Part shown: positions 37,085-47,709 of the stretch, in pieces
How the letters are laid out: the number at the start of each line of letters is the position of its first letter
Position numbering within the stretch: position 1 is the first letter of the stretch
Origin: Saccharococcus thermophilus
Lineage (GTDB): Bacteria; Bacillota; Bacilli; Bacillales; Anoxybacillaceae
Assembly (NCBI RefSeq): GCF_011761475.1
Contig: NZ_JAASRS010000001.1
Coordinates: forward strand, 620,001-684,000
Reading direction: 5' to 3'
DNA: 64,000 bases
The notes under the pieces: generated by a model
What the model was told of the DNA's origin: nothing
The model's input: only the letters and a program-made list of their open reading frames with translations
Database searches by the model: none
Position numbers and translations under genes: made by a program

Positions 37085-38557
37085 GTGAAGTTGCAGACAC
37101 TGCTTTCGTATTTGCACGACTTTACAGCGTATGCCGGTGAGAACCCAGACATTTCTTCGATCGAAATGGATTCGCGGCAAGTAAAAAAAGGAGCGTTGTT
37201 TATTTGCATCAAAGGATTTACCGTTGACGGCCATGACTTCGCCAGACAGGCGGTTGAAAATGGGGCGGCAGCGATCATTGCTGAACGGCCGCTTGATGTC
37301 GATGTGCCTGTTGTTGTTGTACGGGACAGCCGACGGGCAATGGCGGTGCTCGCCGACGCTTTTTATGGGCAGCCGACGCATAAACTGCATTTAATCGGCG
37401 TTACGGGCACAAACGGAAAAACGACAACGACTCATATAATAGAGCACATCGCCAGAAAAGCAGGGAAAAAAACAGGATTAATCGGGACGGTAAATGTGAA
37501 AATTGGCGACCATGCATATCCGACGCAAAATACAACACCAGAATCGCTATTGTTGCAACGTATGTTTAAGCAAATGGTCGATGAAGGTGTGGAGATAGCG
37601 GCTATGGAAGTATCTTCCCATGCTCTTCATATGGGGCGGGTGCACGGCTGTGATTATGATGTGGCCGTATTTACGAATTTGACGCAAGACCATCTTGACT
37701 ATCATGGAACGATGGACGAATACCGCAACGCAAAAGGGCTGTTGTTTGCTCAGCTTGGCAACCGCTATGACCATAAGCGGCCAAAGTTCGCCATATTAAA
37801 TAATGATGACCCTGCTTCTCAATATTATAAGCATATGACGGCAGCAACCGTCATTACATACGGTATTGAAACAGACAGTGATATTATGGCAAAGCAGATT
37901 GAGATAGCACCAAATGGGATGGCGTTTGATCTTGTCACCCCATACGGTACGGTACGAGTGCGGACAAAATTAATCGGTCTGTTTAATGTATATAATCTGC
38001 TGGCTGCCGCTTCTGCCTGCCTCGTATCCGGTTTTCCTCTCCCTGTCATTGTCGAGGCGATAGAAGACATAAGCGGTGTTGCCGGGCGGTTTGAAACGGT
38101 CGATGAAGGGCAAAACTTTACAGTAATCGTCGATTATGCACATACGCCAGATAGTCTCGAAAATGTTCTCCGAACGATTCGGCAATTTGCCAAGAAAAAC
38201 GTGTATGTCGTTGTCGGTTGTGGAGGCGACCGCGACCGCACGAAACGGCCGCTGATGGCGCAAACAGCGGTCAAGTACGCGGATGTAGCGATTTTTACTT
38301 CCGACAATCCGCGGTCCGAGCCACCGGAGCAAATTTTGCGCGATATGGAAGCGGGTGTTCCCGGCGCGCGCTATGTCACGATGGTCGACCGCAAAGAAGC
38401 GATTCGCTATGCCATTGGGCAGGCGGAAGAAGGGGATATTATTTTAATTGCTGGCAAAGGGCACGAAACATATCAGATTATTGGCGATCGCATCATGGAT
38501 TTTGATGATCGCGCCGTTGCCCGCGAAGTGATTAAGGAGAGAAGGGGCATATGTTGA
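37085..38557 (+). CDS. murE: UDP-MurNAc-tripeptide synthetase (DAP-adding)
   Basis: 490 residues, GTG start behind [23 protein letters not shown] is the ATP site; TTPESL and the DNPRSEPP motif mark a meso-diaminopimelate-adding enzyme. It adds the third amino acid to the murein precursor. Its last 7 bases overlap the following small MurF-like gene. Confidence 0.95.
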   Translation: MKLQTLLSYLHDFTAYAGENPDISSIEMDSRQVKKGALFICIKGFTVDGHDFARQAVENGAAAIIAERPLDVDVPVVVVRDSRRAMAVLADAFYGQPTHKLHLIGVTGTNGKTTTTHIIEHIARKAGKKTGLIGTVNVKIGDHAYPTQNTTPESLLLQRMFKQMVDEGVEIAAMEVSSHALHMGRVHGCDYDVAVFTNLTQDHLDYHGTMDEYRNAKGLLFAQLGNRYDHKRPKFAILNNDDPASQYYKHMTAATVITYGIETDSDIMAKQIEIAPNGMAFDLVTPYGTVRVRTKLIGLFNVYNLLAAASACLVSGFPLPVIVEAIEDISGVAGRFETVDEGQNFTVIVDYAHTPDSLENVLRTIRQFAKKNVYVVVGCGGDRDRTKRPLMAQTAVKYADVAIFTSDNPRSEPPEQILRDMEAGVPGARYVTMVDRKEAIRYAIGQAEEGDIILIAGKGHETYQIIGDRIMDFDDRAVAREVIKERRGIC

Positions 38558-39006
38558 CGTACGAAATGGTGAAGCGGCTGTGCAAACAAGCTCGCGGGAT
38601 TGTCGATGATACGATTCAATTTCGCCATGTTTTTGTCGACCCGCACCAACATGCGCCCAAAGGGTTGTTTGTTCCGCTTGGGCGTGGAGCGGAAACATTA
38701 AAAATTGCCATTGAAAATGGCGCGATTGCAGCGCTTTGGCAGGAAGAAGAAGAATTGCCGCGCTACATTCCGAATCAATTTCCGCTCTTTTTTGTCACCT
38801 CGCCGCTTCAGACGCTAGAAAAGCTGTTAGATTCATATATGCAGTGGGACAGTGATGCGGTCGAAAAAACGATATTTCATCTAACGGTTTCTGCGCATAA
38901 TGGACGAAATGATTCATATGATATAGCGGTGTTTGGTGCGTTAAAACGTCTGCAGCAGAAATGGATGGATGCCCAAGGAAAAGAAGGATGTGACCATTCA
39001 TGCTAG
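38551..39006 (+). CDS. MurF N-terminal-domain-like protein
   Basis: 151 residues. The beginning ([51 protein letters not shown]) resembles the N-terminal UDP-MurNAc-binding domain of MurF. The GTNGKT ATP site and the whole ligase and C-terminal domains are missing. It overlaps murE by 7 bp and mraY by 7 bp, so it is firmly embedded in the operon. It cannot be a ligase; it may be a remnant or a substrate-binding accessory. B. subtilis has no gene at this spot. Confidence 0.7.
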   Translation: MLTYEMVKRLCKQARGIVDDTIQFRHVFVDPHQHAPKGLFVPLGRGAETLKIAIENGAIAALWQEEEELPRYIPNQFPLFFVTSPLQTLEKLLDSYMQWDSDAVEKTIFHLTVSAHNGRNDSYDIAVFGALKRLQQKWMDAQGKEGCDHSC

Positions 39007-39974
39007 AACAAGTCATTGTTTTTGCCATCGCTCTTTCATTTATCATTACGGTAATATTATCACCAATTTTTATTCCGTTTTTGCGACGGTTAAAATTTGG
39101 GCAAAGCATCAGGGAAGAAGGGCCAAAATCGCATCAAAAAAAATCAGGCACCCCAACGATGGGAGGCATTATGATTTTGCTTTCCCTCGTTGTCACCACG
39201 TTATGGATGACAAAAAAATTCTCTACTCTTTCTGTGGAAACATATTTGCTTTTGTTTGTCACGGTCAGTTACGGAGTGCTTGGTTTTTTAGATGATATGA
39301 TTAAAGTGGTGATGAAGCGAAACCTTGGTTTGACAAGCAAACAAAAGTTAATCGGACAAGTGATTATCGCGATTATCTTTTTCCTTGTCTATGAGCACAA
39401 CGGTTTTTCTACTGCCTTACATATTCCGGGAACCGATCTTTCCGTTAACCTTGGCTGGGGATATGTGTTTTTGCTTATTTTTATGCTTGTTGGCGGTTCG
39501 AATGCCGTCAATTTAACGGATGGACTGGACGGATTATTGGCTGGCACAGCGGCGATCGCTTTTGGCGCCTATGCCGTTCTCGCTTGGAACCAAGGTCAGT
39601 ATAATATTGCGATTTTCTGTGTTTCCGTTGTCGGAGCGGTGTTAGGCTTTTTAGTGTTTAATGCCCATCCGGCGAAAGTGTTTATGGGAGATACAGGATC
39701 GCTTGCGTTAGGAGGGGCTATCGCTGCCGTCGCCATTTTAACGAAACTGGAAATTTTGCTCGTCATTATTGGCGGCGTTTTTGTCATTGAAACGTTATCG
39801 GTAATTATTCAAGTCATCTCCTTTAAAACAACGGGAAAACGCGTATTCCGCATGAGCCCGTTGCATCATCATTATGAACTTGTTGGCTGGTCGGAATGGC
39901 GTGTCGTCGTTACGTTCTGGGCAGTCGGCTTACTATTTGCAATGCTAGGAATTTATATCGAGGTGTGGATCTAA
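39000..39974 (+). CDS. mraY: Phospho-MurNAc-pentapeptide translocase
   Basis: 324 residues with about ten membrane spans. [15 protein letters not shown] near the start, the cytoplasmic NLTDGLDGL, and the [10 protein letters not shown]-terminal motif are family signatures. It makes lipid I from UDP-MurNAc-pentapeptide and undecaprenyl phosphate. Its stop abuts the TTG start of murD. Confidence 0.96.
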   Translation: MLEQVIVFAIALSFIITVILSPIFIPFLRRLKFGQSIREEGPKSHQKKSGTPTMGGIMILLSLVVTTLWMTKKFSTLSVETYLLLFVTVSYGVLGFLDDMIKVVMKRNLGLTSKQKLIGQVIIAIIFFLVYEHNGFSTALHIPGTDLSVNLGWGYVFLLIFMLVGGSNAVNLTDGLDGLLAGTAAIAFGAYAVLAWNQGQYNIAIFCVSVVGAVLGFLVFNAHPAKVFMGDTGSLALGGAIAAVAILTKLEILLVIIGGVFVIETLSVIIQVISFKTTGKRVFRMSPLHHHYELVGWSEWRVVVTFWAVGLLFAMLGIYIEVWI

Positions 39975-41330
39975 TTGAAACAGACAGCTTTCTATCAACA
40001 TCGTCGGGTGTTAGTCATCGGTTTAGCGAAAAGTGGATTTGCGGCGGCGAAGCTCCTTCATGAGCTAGGCGCTATTGTCACCGTTAATGATCAAAAATCG
40101 TTTGAAGAGAATTCGAAAGCGAAGCAGCTAGAGCAAGAAGGAATTCGAGTCATTTGCGGCGGCCATCCGCCTGAGCTGTTGGATGAGCCGTTTGATTTCG
40201 TTGTGAAAAATCCAGGGATTCCCTATACAAATCCGATAGTAAAAAAGGCGCTCGAAAAAGGATTGCCGGTGGTAACGGAGGTAGAGTTAGCTTACCACAT
40301 TTCCGAAGCGCCGTTTATCGGTATCACCGGTTCGAACGGGAAAACAACGACTACCACTTTAATTTATGAAATGCTGCAGGCAGGCGGAAAAGAGCCGCTG
40401 CTTGCCGGAAATATCGGCTTGGTTGCTTGTGAAGTGGCGAAAAAGGCAAAGGCGGATCAATGGCTTGTGACGGAACTTTCTTCGTTTCAGCTTGCGGGAA
40501 TTCGTGAGTTTCGCCCGCATATCTCTGTCTTATTAAACATTTTTGACGCCCACTTAGATTACCATGGCACCAAGGAGGCTTACGCGCAGGCAAAAGCCAA
40601 TATTTTTAAAAACCAGACAAAGGAAGATTACGCGGTTGTCAACGCAGATGACGAGCTGGTAATGCAGCTTGCCGAGAACATTCAGGCGCAAAAAATTCTT
40701 TTTTCGACGACCAAAGTGCTCGAACACGGCGCTTATATAAAAGACCGCATGGTTTACTGGAATGATGAGAAGGTTATTGCTGTTTCCGATATTGTTCTGC
40801 CAGGGAAACATAATTTGGAAAATATATTAGCGGCGATTTCTGCAGCCAAATTAGCAGGCGTAGACAATGAAGCGATTCATCAAGTGTTGACGACATTTAC
40901 CGGAGTGAAACATCGGCTGCAATACGTGGACACGATTGACGGAAGACGGTTTTTCAATGACTCGAAAGCAACGAATATTTTGGCGACGCAAAAAGCGCTG
41001 GCCGCTTTCGAAAATGATGCGGTTATTTTGTTAGCAGGCGGACTAGACCGCGGCAATGAATTTGATGCCCTTCTTCCTTATTTGCGCAATGTCAAAGCGA
41101 TCATCTTGTTTGGGCAAACGGCGCCAAAAATCGCCCGTATCGCCAAACAAGCGGGAATAGAAACGATTGAATATGTCGATAATGTGGAAAAAGCCGTGCC
41201 GGTTGCCTACCGATTATCGCAGCCGGGCGATGTCATTTTATTATCGCCGGCGTGTGCAAGCTGGGATCAATATAAAACTTTTGAACAAAGAGGGGACATT
41301 TTTATCAACGCCGTGCATAAGTTGAAATAG
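39975..41330 (+). CDS. murD: UDP-MurNAc-alanine-D-glutamate ligase
   Basis: 451 residues, TTG start 10 bp behind [19 protein letters not shown] opens the UMP domain, [13 protein letters not shown] is the ATP site, and NDSKATN and [18 protein letters not shown] complete the ligase. It adds D-glutamate to UDP-MurNAc-alanine. Confidence 0.95.
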   Translation: MKQTAFYQHRRVLVIGLAKSGFAAAKLLHELGAIVTVNDQKSFEENSKAKQLEQEGIRVICGGHPPELLDEPFDFVVKNPGIPYTNPIVKKALEKGLPVVTEVELAYHISEAPFIGITGSNGKTTTTTLIYEMLQAGGKEPLLAGNIGLVACEVAKKAKADQWLVTELSSFQLAGIREFRPHISVLLNIFDAHLDYHGTKEAYAQAKANIFKNQTKEDYAVVNADDELVMQLAENIQAQKILFSTTKVLEHGAYIKDRMVYWNDEKVIAVSDIVLPGKHNLENILAAISAAKLAGVDNEAIHQVLTTFTGVKHRLQYVDTIDGRRFFNDSKATNILATQKALAAFENDAVILLAGGLDRGNEFDALLPYLRNVKAIILFGQTAPKIARIAKQAGIETIEYVDNVEKAVPVAYRLSQPGDVILLSPACASWDQYKTFEQRGDIFINAVHKLK

Positions 41331-41381
41331 AGGGGAAAGGACAGCCTTTCCCCCAGTATAAAAAAGCAGAGGTGTTGGGCA

Positions 41382-42482
41382 TTGCCGCGGAAAAAGTCTA
41401 CGCCTGATTTTTTGTTAATCATCCTTACGTTTTCCTTATTAGCCATTGGATTGATTATGGTGTACAGCGCCAGTGCCGTTTGGGCGGAATATAAGTTTCA
41501 TGACTCATTTTTCTTTGCCAAGCGGCAGCTTTTGTTTGCCGGGGTCGGCATCTTTGCCATGTTCTTTATTATGAATATCGATTATTGGACATGGCGTGAT
41601 TGGTCGAAAGCATTGCTGATCATCTGTTTTGTGTTGCTTGTTCTTGTATTAATTCCGGGTATCGGCATGGTTCGTAACGGGTCACGCAGCTGGATTGGTG
41701 TCGGTGCTTTTTCGATCCAGCCGTCTGAATTTATGAAGCTTGCCATGATTGCCTTTTTGGCCAAATATTTATCGGAAAACCAAAAAAACATTATATCGTT
41801 TAAACAAGGGCTGTTGCCTGCGTTAGCATTGGTATTTGCGGCGTTTGGAATGATTATGCTTCAGCCCGATTTAGGAACGGGAACCGTTATGGTTGGGACG
41901 TGCATTGCGATGATTTTTGTCGCCGGTGCGCGCATCAGCCATTTTATCGGGCTAGGGGTGCTCGGACTGGCAGGTTTTGCTGCTCTTATTTTGTCAGCGC
42001 CGTACCGCATTAAGCGGATCACTTCCTTTTTAAATCCGTGGGAAGATCCGCTTGGCAGCGGGTTTCAAATCATTCAATCGCTCTATGCGATCGGTCCTGG
42101 CGGGTTGTTTGGCTTAGGATTAGGACAAAGCCGGCAAAAGTTTTTTTATTTGCCGGAGCCGCAAACGGACTTTATTTTTGCAATTCTAGCAGAAGAACTT
42201 GGCTTTATCGGTGGATCACTTGTATTGTTGCTATTTAGCCTGCTGCTTTGGCGTGGGGTCCGCATCGCGCTTGGAGCGCCGGATCTATACGGGAGTTTTC
42301 TGGCGATCGGCATTATTTGTATGGTAGCGATTCAAGTGATGATTAATATTGGCGTTGTTACAGGATTAATGCCGGTAACGGGGATTACGCTGCCGTTTTT
42401 AAGCTACGGCGGTTCGTCGCTGACGCTGATGTTGATGGCGATCGGCGTGTTATTAAATATTAGCAAACATGCAAGATATTGA
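41382..42482 (+). CDS. spoVE: SEDS-family glycosyltransferase SpoVE (FtsW/RodA type)
   Basis: 366 residues with ten membrane spans; TTG start behind GCAGAGGTG. GLIMVYSASAV, the conserved RNGSRSWIG and PSEFMKL, and the late FLSYGGSSL motif mark the SEDS family. In B. subtilis the gene between murD and murG is spoVE, the spore-cortex polymerase paired with SpoVD. It could not be told from FtsW by sequence alone; position decides. Confidence 0.87.
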   Translation: MPRKKSTPDFLLIILTFSLLAIGLIMVYSASAVWAEYKFHDSFFFAKRQLLFAGVGIFAMFFIMNIDYWTWRDWSKALLIICFVLLVLVLIPGIGMVRNGSRSWIGVGAFSIQPSEFMKLAMIAFLAKYLSENQKNIISFKQGLLPALALVFAAFGMIMLQPDLGTGTVMVGTCIAMIFVAGARISHFIGLGVLGLAGFAALILSAPYRIKRITSFLNPWEDPLGSGFQIIQSLYAIGPGGLFGLGLGQSRQKFFYLPEPQTDFIFAILAEELGFIGGSLVLLLFSLLLWRGVRIALGAPDLYGSFLAIGIICMVAIQVMINIGVVTGLMPVTGITLPFLSYGGSSLTLMLMAIGVLLNISKHARY

Positions 42483-42546
42483 CCAAACAAACGCCATATC
42501 GCCAGACGGGATATAATATTTTGGATGCGCATAAAAAAGAGAAAAA

Positions 42547-42588
42547 GGGTATCTCTCTAAATACGGGGAGACACCCTCTCATTTTGTT
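42547..42588 (+). terminator. Hairpin between spoVE and murB
   Basis: GGGTATCTCTC pairs with GGGAGACACCC (two wobble pairs, one mismatch), loop of eight, followed by TCTCATTTTG. The T run is weak, so it may be a partial terminator or a processing site. Confidence 0.5.
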
Positions 42589-42666
42589 TATATGTGAAAA
42601 CGGTGGCCTCTACTATACACTGCGCATACGTATATACATAGGCGGCTAGGAAAGGAGATGACAGTG

Positions 42667-43578
42667 ATGAAGGCGATGGTGAAAGAGCTATTAAGCGCCA
42701 ATGTCGGAAAAGTAAAAGAAATGGAACCGTTAGCGAATCATACAACGATGAAAGTCGGCGGCCCAGCCGACGTATTTATTAAACCGGACAACGTAGAAAG
42801 CCTCAAGAAAGCGATGGCGATTATCCAACAGCATCAAGTGCCTTGGCGCGCGATTGGCCGTGGTTCGAATTTGCTCGTCTCTGACGCAGGAGTGGAAGGA
42901 GTAGTGATGAAAATCGGAGAAGGGTTCGATGAGCTGCATGCCGACGGGGAAACGGTGACGGTCGGTGGCGGATATTCATTGGTGCGTCTCGCTACGCTAA
43001 TGAGCAAACAAGGATTATCCGGTTTGGAATTTGCCAGCGGGATTCCCGGTTCGGTCGGAGGAGCCGTTTATATGAACGCGGGGGCTCACGGTTCCGATAT
43101 GTCGCAAATTGTGAAGAGAGCGCTTATTTTATTCTCAGACGGAACGATCCAATGGCTAACGAACGAGGAAATGGAATTTGCCTATCGCACTTCTGTGCTG
43201 CAGACGAAAAAACGTGGAATTTGTCTTGCCGCTGAGCTTCAGCTCGCATCCGGAAATCGCGAAGAAATTATGGCAAAGATGCGGAAAAACAAAGATTACC
43301 GCCGGGAAACACAGCCGTGGGATAAGCCGTGTGCCGGCAGCATTTTCCGTAATCCTTTGCCGCATTATGCCGGAAAACTGATTGAGGAAGCCGGCTTAAA
43401 AGGATATGCTATCGGCGGCGCGAAAATTTCCGAGCAGCATGTCAACTTTATTGTCAATACAGGGACAGCAACGGCACAAGATGTGTTCGACTTAATTCAG
43501 TTTGTGAAAACAACCGTTTATGAACGATATGGGATTCATTTGCAGACAGAAGTGGAGATTATTGGACGAAAGTTGTAA
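42667..43578 (+). CDS. murB: UDP-N-acetylenolpyruvoylglucosamine reductase
   Basis: 303 residues from the ATG 9 bp after AAAGGAG (ATG 42658 overlaps that site). [14 protein letters not shown] and [10 protein letters not shown] bind [28 protein letters not shown] follows, and CAGSIFRNP carries the catalytic Ser. It completes UDP-MurNAc. murG, which usually precedes it, is absent. Confidence 0.94.
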   Translation: MKAMVKELLSANVGKVKEMEPLANHTTMKVGGPADVFIKPDNVESLKKAMAIIQQHQVPWRAIGRGSNLLVSDAGVEGVVMKIGEGFDELHADGETVTVGGGYSLVRLATLMSKQGLSGLEFASGIPGSVGGAVYMNAGAHGSDMSQIVKRALILFSDGTIQWLTNEEMEFAYRTSVLQTKKRGICLAAELQLASGNREEIMAKMRKNKDYRRETQPWDKPCAGSIFRNPLPHYAGKLIEEAGLKGYAIGGAKISEQHVNFIVNTGTATAQDVFDLIQFVKTTVYERYGIHLQTEVEIIGRKL

Positions 43579-43607
43579 AAATCTAGCTCTCTATTTTAAA
43601 ACAATTA

Positions 43608-43616
43608 TGATATAAT
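43608..43616 (+). promoter_or_regulatory. Extended -10 promoter candidate before divIB
   Basis: TGATATAAT, with no clear -35. It lies just 25 bp before a terminator hairpin, so transcripts from it would meet that hairpin at once. Confidence 0.5.
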
Positions 43617-43640
43617 GAAAACGAGTTTTTCTTTTGTCTA

Positions 43641-43674
43641 ACAAACGGCATCTGCGTGTGCCGTTTGTTTTTAT
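43641..43674 (+). terminator. Terminator or attenuator in front of divIB
   Basis: ACAAACGGCA/TGCCGTTTGT, 8-base loop, then TTTTTATA. It ends murB transcripts or attenuates the promoter at 43608. Confidence 0.75.
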
Positions 43675-43715
43675 AACCATGCTTTCGAGTTTAGGGCAGA
43701 AAGCGGTGAATCATT

Positions 43716-44501
43716 TTGGAAAAAGGAAAAGTAGTTGTTCTTGAGGAGCGGGTACCGAAGCTGAAAGAACGGCGTAGGCAAAAAGCAAATCGCCGTTTAA
43801 TTGTGTATATTTCTTTCTTTTTTCTTTTTATCTTATGCGTGCTTTATTTTCAGTCTCCATTAAGCAACGTCCGGCACATTGAAGTAAAGGGAAATGAGCA
43901 TCTCCCGGCTGGGCAAATTATTGCCTTAAGCGGCATAACGAAACGGACAAGCTTTTGGAAAGTAAAAGAGGACGAAGTAAAGCAAAATCTCGAGAAACAT
44001 CCGGAAGTGAAGAGTGTATCCGTAGAAAAACATTTCCCAAATACCATCATCATTCGCGTGAACGAATGGCGAAGAATCGCTTATATTTATGACGGACAAA
44101 CCTTTTTCCCGCTTTTAGAAAATGGTTACCTATTAAAAAAACATACATCGAAAACCGCGCCAAGTGATGCGCCAATTTTAGTGAACTGGAAAAAGGGAGA
44201 AGACATACAAGAAATGACAGGACAATTGGCGCAACTTTCCCCATCGGTATTAAATGCCATTTCGGAAATTCATTATACGCCAAACAATGATGTTCCTGAT
44301 CATGTTACTGTTTATATGAACGACGGTTTTGAAGTAAGCACGAGCATACACAATTTTGCTGAGAAAATGTCGTTATACCCGGCTATTGTGCGGCAATTGG
44401 ATCCAAACGTAAAAGGAGTCATCCATCTAGAAGTGAGCAATTATTTTACTCCTTATCAACCGCCAAAAAAGGAGGATGACAATGAGAAAACAAAAAAATA
44501 A
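43716..44501 (+). CDS. divIB: Cell division protein DivIB (FtsQ family)
   Basis: 261 residues, TTG start behind GCGGTGAATC. A basic cytoplasmic part, one membrane span (about 28-47), a POTRA domain (SNVRHIEVKGNEHLPAGQII) and an FtsQ/DivIB domain follow. It stabilises FtsL and DivIC at the septum. The next gene starts inside its end (20-bp overlap). Confidence 0.92.
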   Translation: MEKGKVVVLEERVPKLKERRRQKANRRLIVYISFFFLFILCVLYFQSPLSNVRHIEVKGNEHLPAGQIIALSGITKRTSFWKVKEDEVKQNLEKHPEVKSVSVEKHFPNTIIIRVNEWRRIAYIYDGQTFFPLLENGYLLKKHTSKTAPSDAPILVNWKKGEDIQEMTGQLAQLSPSVLNAISEIHYTPNNDVPDHVTVYMNDGFEVSTSIHNFAEKMSLYPAIVRQLDPNVKGVIHLEVSNYFTPYQPPKKEDDNEKTKK

Positions 44502-45189
44502 TCGTGTCATCCTTTCTTTCATCTGTTTTATATTTGGAATGATGCTCGCGTTTTCGTATCAGTATACAAAAAAGGAAGCGGCGCGACGAAACATCACGGA
44601 CCGGCAATGGCAAAAGGAATATGAGTACCGGCAACAGCTGATCCAAATCCAAAAAGAAAACCGGAAATTAAAAAACGAGTTAGTGCAAAAACAAAGCGAA
44701 GTGACCGACATGGAAAAAGCGTTAGCCAACGAGCGGACAGTGCGTACCAGTTTGGCTAAAGAAGCGGAAAATTTGCGCATGTATGTCGGAGAAGCGAAAG
44801 TGAAAGGGAAAGGAATTGAAGTAACGTTATCGGACGCTTCCTATGTCCCTTCGGAGCAAAGCGCGACCGACTACATCGTTCATGAACAGCACGTTTTTAA
44901 AGTGATTCACGAACTCCTTATTTCCGGGGCGGAAGCCATCGCCATTAACGGCCAGCGGATTTCTCACCGTTCATATATTGTTTGCAACGGCCCTGTCATT
45001 GAAGTGGATGGTACGCAGCATGCCGCCCCTTTTATTATTTCGGCGATTGGCAATCCGGACGTTCTCATTTCCGCGTTGAATATTCCCGGCGGGGTAATGG
45101 ACCAGCTTGTGCAAGATAACATAACGGTGAAGATTACTAGTAAAGACGAAATTGTGCTAGATCCTATTTTTCCGGCTCATCGTCCGTAA
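44482..45189 (+). CDS. ylxW: DUF881 family protein YlxW
   Basis: 235 residues, ATG 6 bp behind AAGGAGG. One N-terminal span, a coiled coil (about 45-95), and the DUF881 domain (GIEVTLSDAS, ALNIPGGVMDQL). Function unknown; the ylxW-ylxX-sbp set always stands between divIB and ftsA in this group. ylxX is a paralogue. Confidence 0.82.
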   Translation: MRKQKNNRVILSFICFIFGMMLAFSYQYTKKEAARRNITDRQWQKEYEYRQQLIQIQKENRKLKNELVQKQSEVTDMEKALANERTVRTSLAKEAENLRMYVGEAKVKGKGIEVTLSDASYVPSEQSATDYIVHEQHVFKVIHELLISGAEAIAINGQRISHRSYIVCNGPVIEVDGTQHAAPFIISAIGNPDVLISALNIPGGVMDQLVQDNITVKITSKDEIVLDPIFPAHRP

Positions 45190-45220
45190 ACGGTCTGTAT
45201 AGAAAGAATGGTGAAGATGA

Positions 45221-45940
45221 TTGGAGCGTAAGAAAACGATCTATTTCACTTGTATTACGACGATTTTTGGGTTTATGTTCGCTGTTGGACTGCAAACAAC
45301 ATCGCACCCGAAAATTCGCGATACGCGCGATATTTGGGAATTGCGCGCCGATTTAAAAACAGAACAGCAGCTGCAACGGCAGCTTCTGCTTGAAATGGAA
45401 GACTATGAGGGAAAATTACGGGACTATAAGCAAAAGCAGCGCTCAAACCAAGAAGCGGTTTTGCGTGAAACGGTAAGGGAATTGGAGCAGGAAGCCGGCT
45501 TGACGAAAGCGGAAGGCCCAGGCGTCGTGCTGAGGATCGAACCGTTTTATTCCGACAATTATGTCGGCCCGATTACAGAAACGGTGTCTCCCGAGCTGTT
45601 ACAGCGGCTGATAAATGAATTAAATATGTATGGTGCGAAAGAAATTGCTATTGCCGACGAGCGGATTACAAACACAACGGCGATTCGCGATGTCAATGGC
45701 ATCACGAAAATTGGGGACCGCAAAATTTCTTCGTTGCCTATTGAAGTGAAGGTAATTTCCGATGATGCTGAAATGTTATACAACCGCCTAAATGTATCGA
45801 CGATCCGAGATGATTTTATTGTGGAAAATTTGCAGCTTACCATTTCGAAGCCGTTGGCAATGGTCGTGATTCCACCCTCTCACGAAAAATGGAATGTGAA
45901 ATATATGGAAACGGTAAAGGCCAAAAAGGAGGAGAAATAG
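45221..45940 (+). CDS. ylxX: DUF881 family protein YlxX
   Basis: 239 residues, TTG start 6 bp behind GGTGA. One N-terminal span, a coiled coil and DUF881 (GPGVVLRIEPF, INELNMYGAKEIAIADERI). It is a paralogue of ylxW; role unknown, presumably at the cell envelope near the division machinery. Confidence 0.82.
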   Translation: MERKKTIYFTCITTIFGFMFAVGLQTTSHPKIRDTRDIWELRADLKTEQQLQRQLLLEMEDYEGKLRDYKQKQRSNQEAVLRETVRELEQEAGLTKAEGPGVVLRIEPFYSDNYVGPITETVSPELLQRLINELNMYGAKEIAIADERITNTTAIRDVNGITKIGDRKISSLPIEVKVISDDAEMLYNRLNVSTIRDDFIVENLQLTISKPLAMVVIPPSHEKWNVKYMETVKAKKEEK

Positions 45941-45941
45941 C

Positions 45942-46304
45942 ATGTGGCTTCCGCTCATCGGCTTATTGATCGGTTTCCTCGTTGGGTTTTGGACAGACTT
46001 GCGCGTTCCCGACGAATATTCTAATTATTTATCCATTGCAATTCTGGCAGCATTTGATACATTAATTGGTGGGTTTCGCGCCCATTTACAGCAGACGTAT
46101 GACGAAATAGTATTTATAACAGGGTTCTTTTTTAACATCATTTTAGCAACAACTTTAACTTTTCTTGGTGTTCATCTTGGTGTAGACTTGTATTTAGCAG
46201 CTGTATTTGCGTTTGGGGTGCGTCTTTTCCAAAATATTGCCGTCATCCGTCGTCTCCTGCTTACTGAATGGATGGAAAGGCGGCAAAACCGTGAAAAAAG
46301 TTAA
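45942..46304 (+). CDS. sbp: Small basic protein Sbp (DUF1290)
   Basis: 120 residues with three hydrophobic spans. It matches the Sbp family (PDEYSNYLSIAILAAFDTLIGG). It starts 2 bp after the ylxX stop, behind GGAGAAA. In relatives ftsA follows directly; here an IS has landed 46 bp behind its stop, so it keeps its whole frame. Confidence 0.85.
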   Translation: MWLPLIGLLIGFLVGFWTDLRVPDEYSNYLSIAILAAFDTLIGGFRAHLQQTYDEIVFITGFFFNIILATTLTFLGVHLGVDLYLAAVFAFGVRLFQNIAVIRRLLLTEWMERRQNREKS

Positions 46305-46350
46305 TTGGAAAAAAGGGAAAGTTTCTTGACATGTTGAATTATATGGAGTA

Positions 46351-46358
46351 AAAAATAA
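46351..46358 (+). repeat. Target site duplication, left copy
   Basis: AAAAATAA directly before the IS256-family element; the same 8 bp follow the element at 47792-47799. Confidence 0.85.
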
Positions 46359-46464
46359 GATGATGTATAAAATTTTGTGTAAAGCATTTTACTAGATCAA
46401 AATAAAAAAGGTAGGGTATTCTCTGATTGAACCCAAACATTCCAGAGAAAGGAGAACCCTACCT

Positions 46465-47631
46465 ATGTCTAAAAGTATACCGAATGTCGACTGGGCAAAT
46501 CAACTGGAAAGTGTCATTCGTCAGTTTGTAAAGGAAAAATTAGAACTGATCATGCGGGAAGAAATCAAGAATTTCCTCGAAATAGAACAGGCCGGAACAT
46601 CAAATATGAGAAACGGCTACTATCAACGAAATCTAGATACGCAATATGGCCGGATTGAAGGTCTTTTGGTCCCTAGAGACCGAAACGGAGAATTTCAAAC
46701 ACAGTTGTTTGCCCCTTACCAACGGCACACCGGCTGGCTGGAGGAAGCAATCATTAGGATGTACCAAAGTGGCATGAGTACACGGGAAATTGGCAAGTTT
46801 ATCGAACGAATTCTAGGAAGCACCTATTCTCCTGCGACGATCAGCCGTATTACCGATGTCGTGAAGGAAGACATCGAGAAATGGCACACTCGTCCACTGC
46901 ACAAGCGTTATTCCGTCTTATATTTGGATGGTTTATACGTAAAACTTCGTCGCGAAACCGTGGAGAAAGAAGTCATTTATGTGGTGTTAGGGGTGAACGA
47001 AGAAGGATATCGCGAAATTCTTGATTTCTTTGTGGGAGGACAAGAAAGCGCCTATGTATGGCAGGAAATTCTTCAACACCTCTACCAAAGAGGCGCCAAG
47101 GAAGTGCTTCTGGGCATATTCGATGGACTACCAGGGTTGGAGGAAGCCTTTAAGGCGGTTTATCCGAAAGCCGATGTGCAGCGTTGTGTCGTTCACAAAG
47201 TCCGTAACACGCTCCATCGTGTTCGGAAAAAAGACCAATTTGAAGTGGCCGAGGATCTCAGGCTGATTTATCGCGCGCCGAATAAGGAGATGGCGTTACA
47301 GATGTTTCAACAGTTTGAGTCGAAATGGTCAAGCAAGTATCCGAGAGAAGTTCAATCTTGGGCCAATGAGTTGGATGTCCTCCTTACATTTATGGATTAT
47401 CCAAGCAGTATTCGAAGTGTGATTTACACGACGAATGCCATTGAACGAACGATCAAGGAGATTCGGAAACGTCTAAAGCCGATGAACAGTTTGAATAGTT
47501 TAGAAGCCGCTGAAAAAATCGTATATTTGACCATTCAAGATTTTAATGAGAAATGGGCAGGGCGAAAGTTGCGAGGATTTGCCGAAGCACAGGAAGCCCT
47601 CGAGCGAATGTTTGAAGAACGTTATCATTAA
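46465..47631 (+). CDS. IS256-family transposase
   Basis: 388 residues, identical to the transposase at 426-1592: DDE residues D155, D220 and E327. It is intact. The start ATG is behind AGGAGAACCC. Confidence 0.96.
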   Translation: MSKSIPNVDWANQLESVIRQFVKEKLELIMREEIKNFLEIEQAGTSNMRNGYYQRNLDTQYGRIEGLLVPRDRNGEFQTQLFAPYQRHTGWLEEAIIRMYQSGMSTREIGKFIERILGSTYSPATISRITDVVKEDIEKWHTRPLHKRYSVLYLDGLYVKLRRETVEKEVIYVVLGVNEEGYREILDFFVGGQESAYVWQEILQHLYQRGAKEVLLGIFDGLPGLEEAFKAVYPKADVQRCVVHKVRNTLHRVRKKDQFEVAEDLRLIYRAPNKEMALQMFQQFESKWSSKYPREVQSWANELDVLLTFMDYPSSIRSVIYTTNAIERTIKEIRKRLKPMNSLNSLEAAEKIVYLTIQDFNEKWAGRKLRGFAEAQEALERMFEERYH

Positions 47632-47671
47632 CCAAATACTGTAAATAAACAAAATAGGGGGATTCTCCCTT

Positions 47672-47709
47672 TCCACACAGGAGACTGAATATTCAGTCTC
47701 CTGTGTGGA
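47672..47709. terminator. 38-bp perfect palindrome behind the transposase
   Basis: The same loop-less dyad as at 348-385, here between the transposase and ftsA. If it stops RNA polymerase it would cut upstream dcw transcription off from ftsAZ. Confidence 0.55.
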
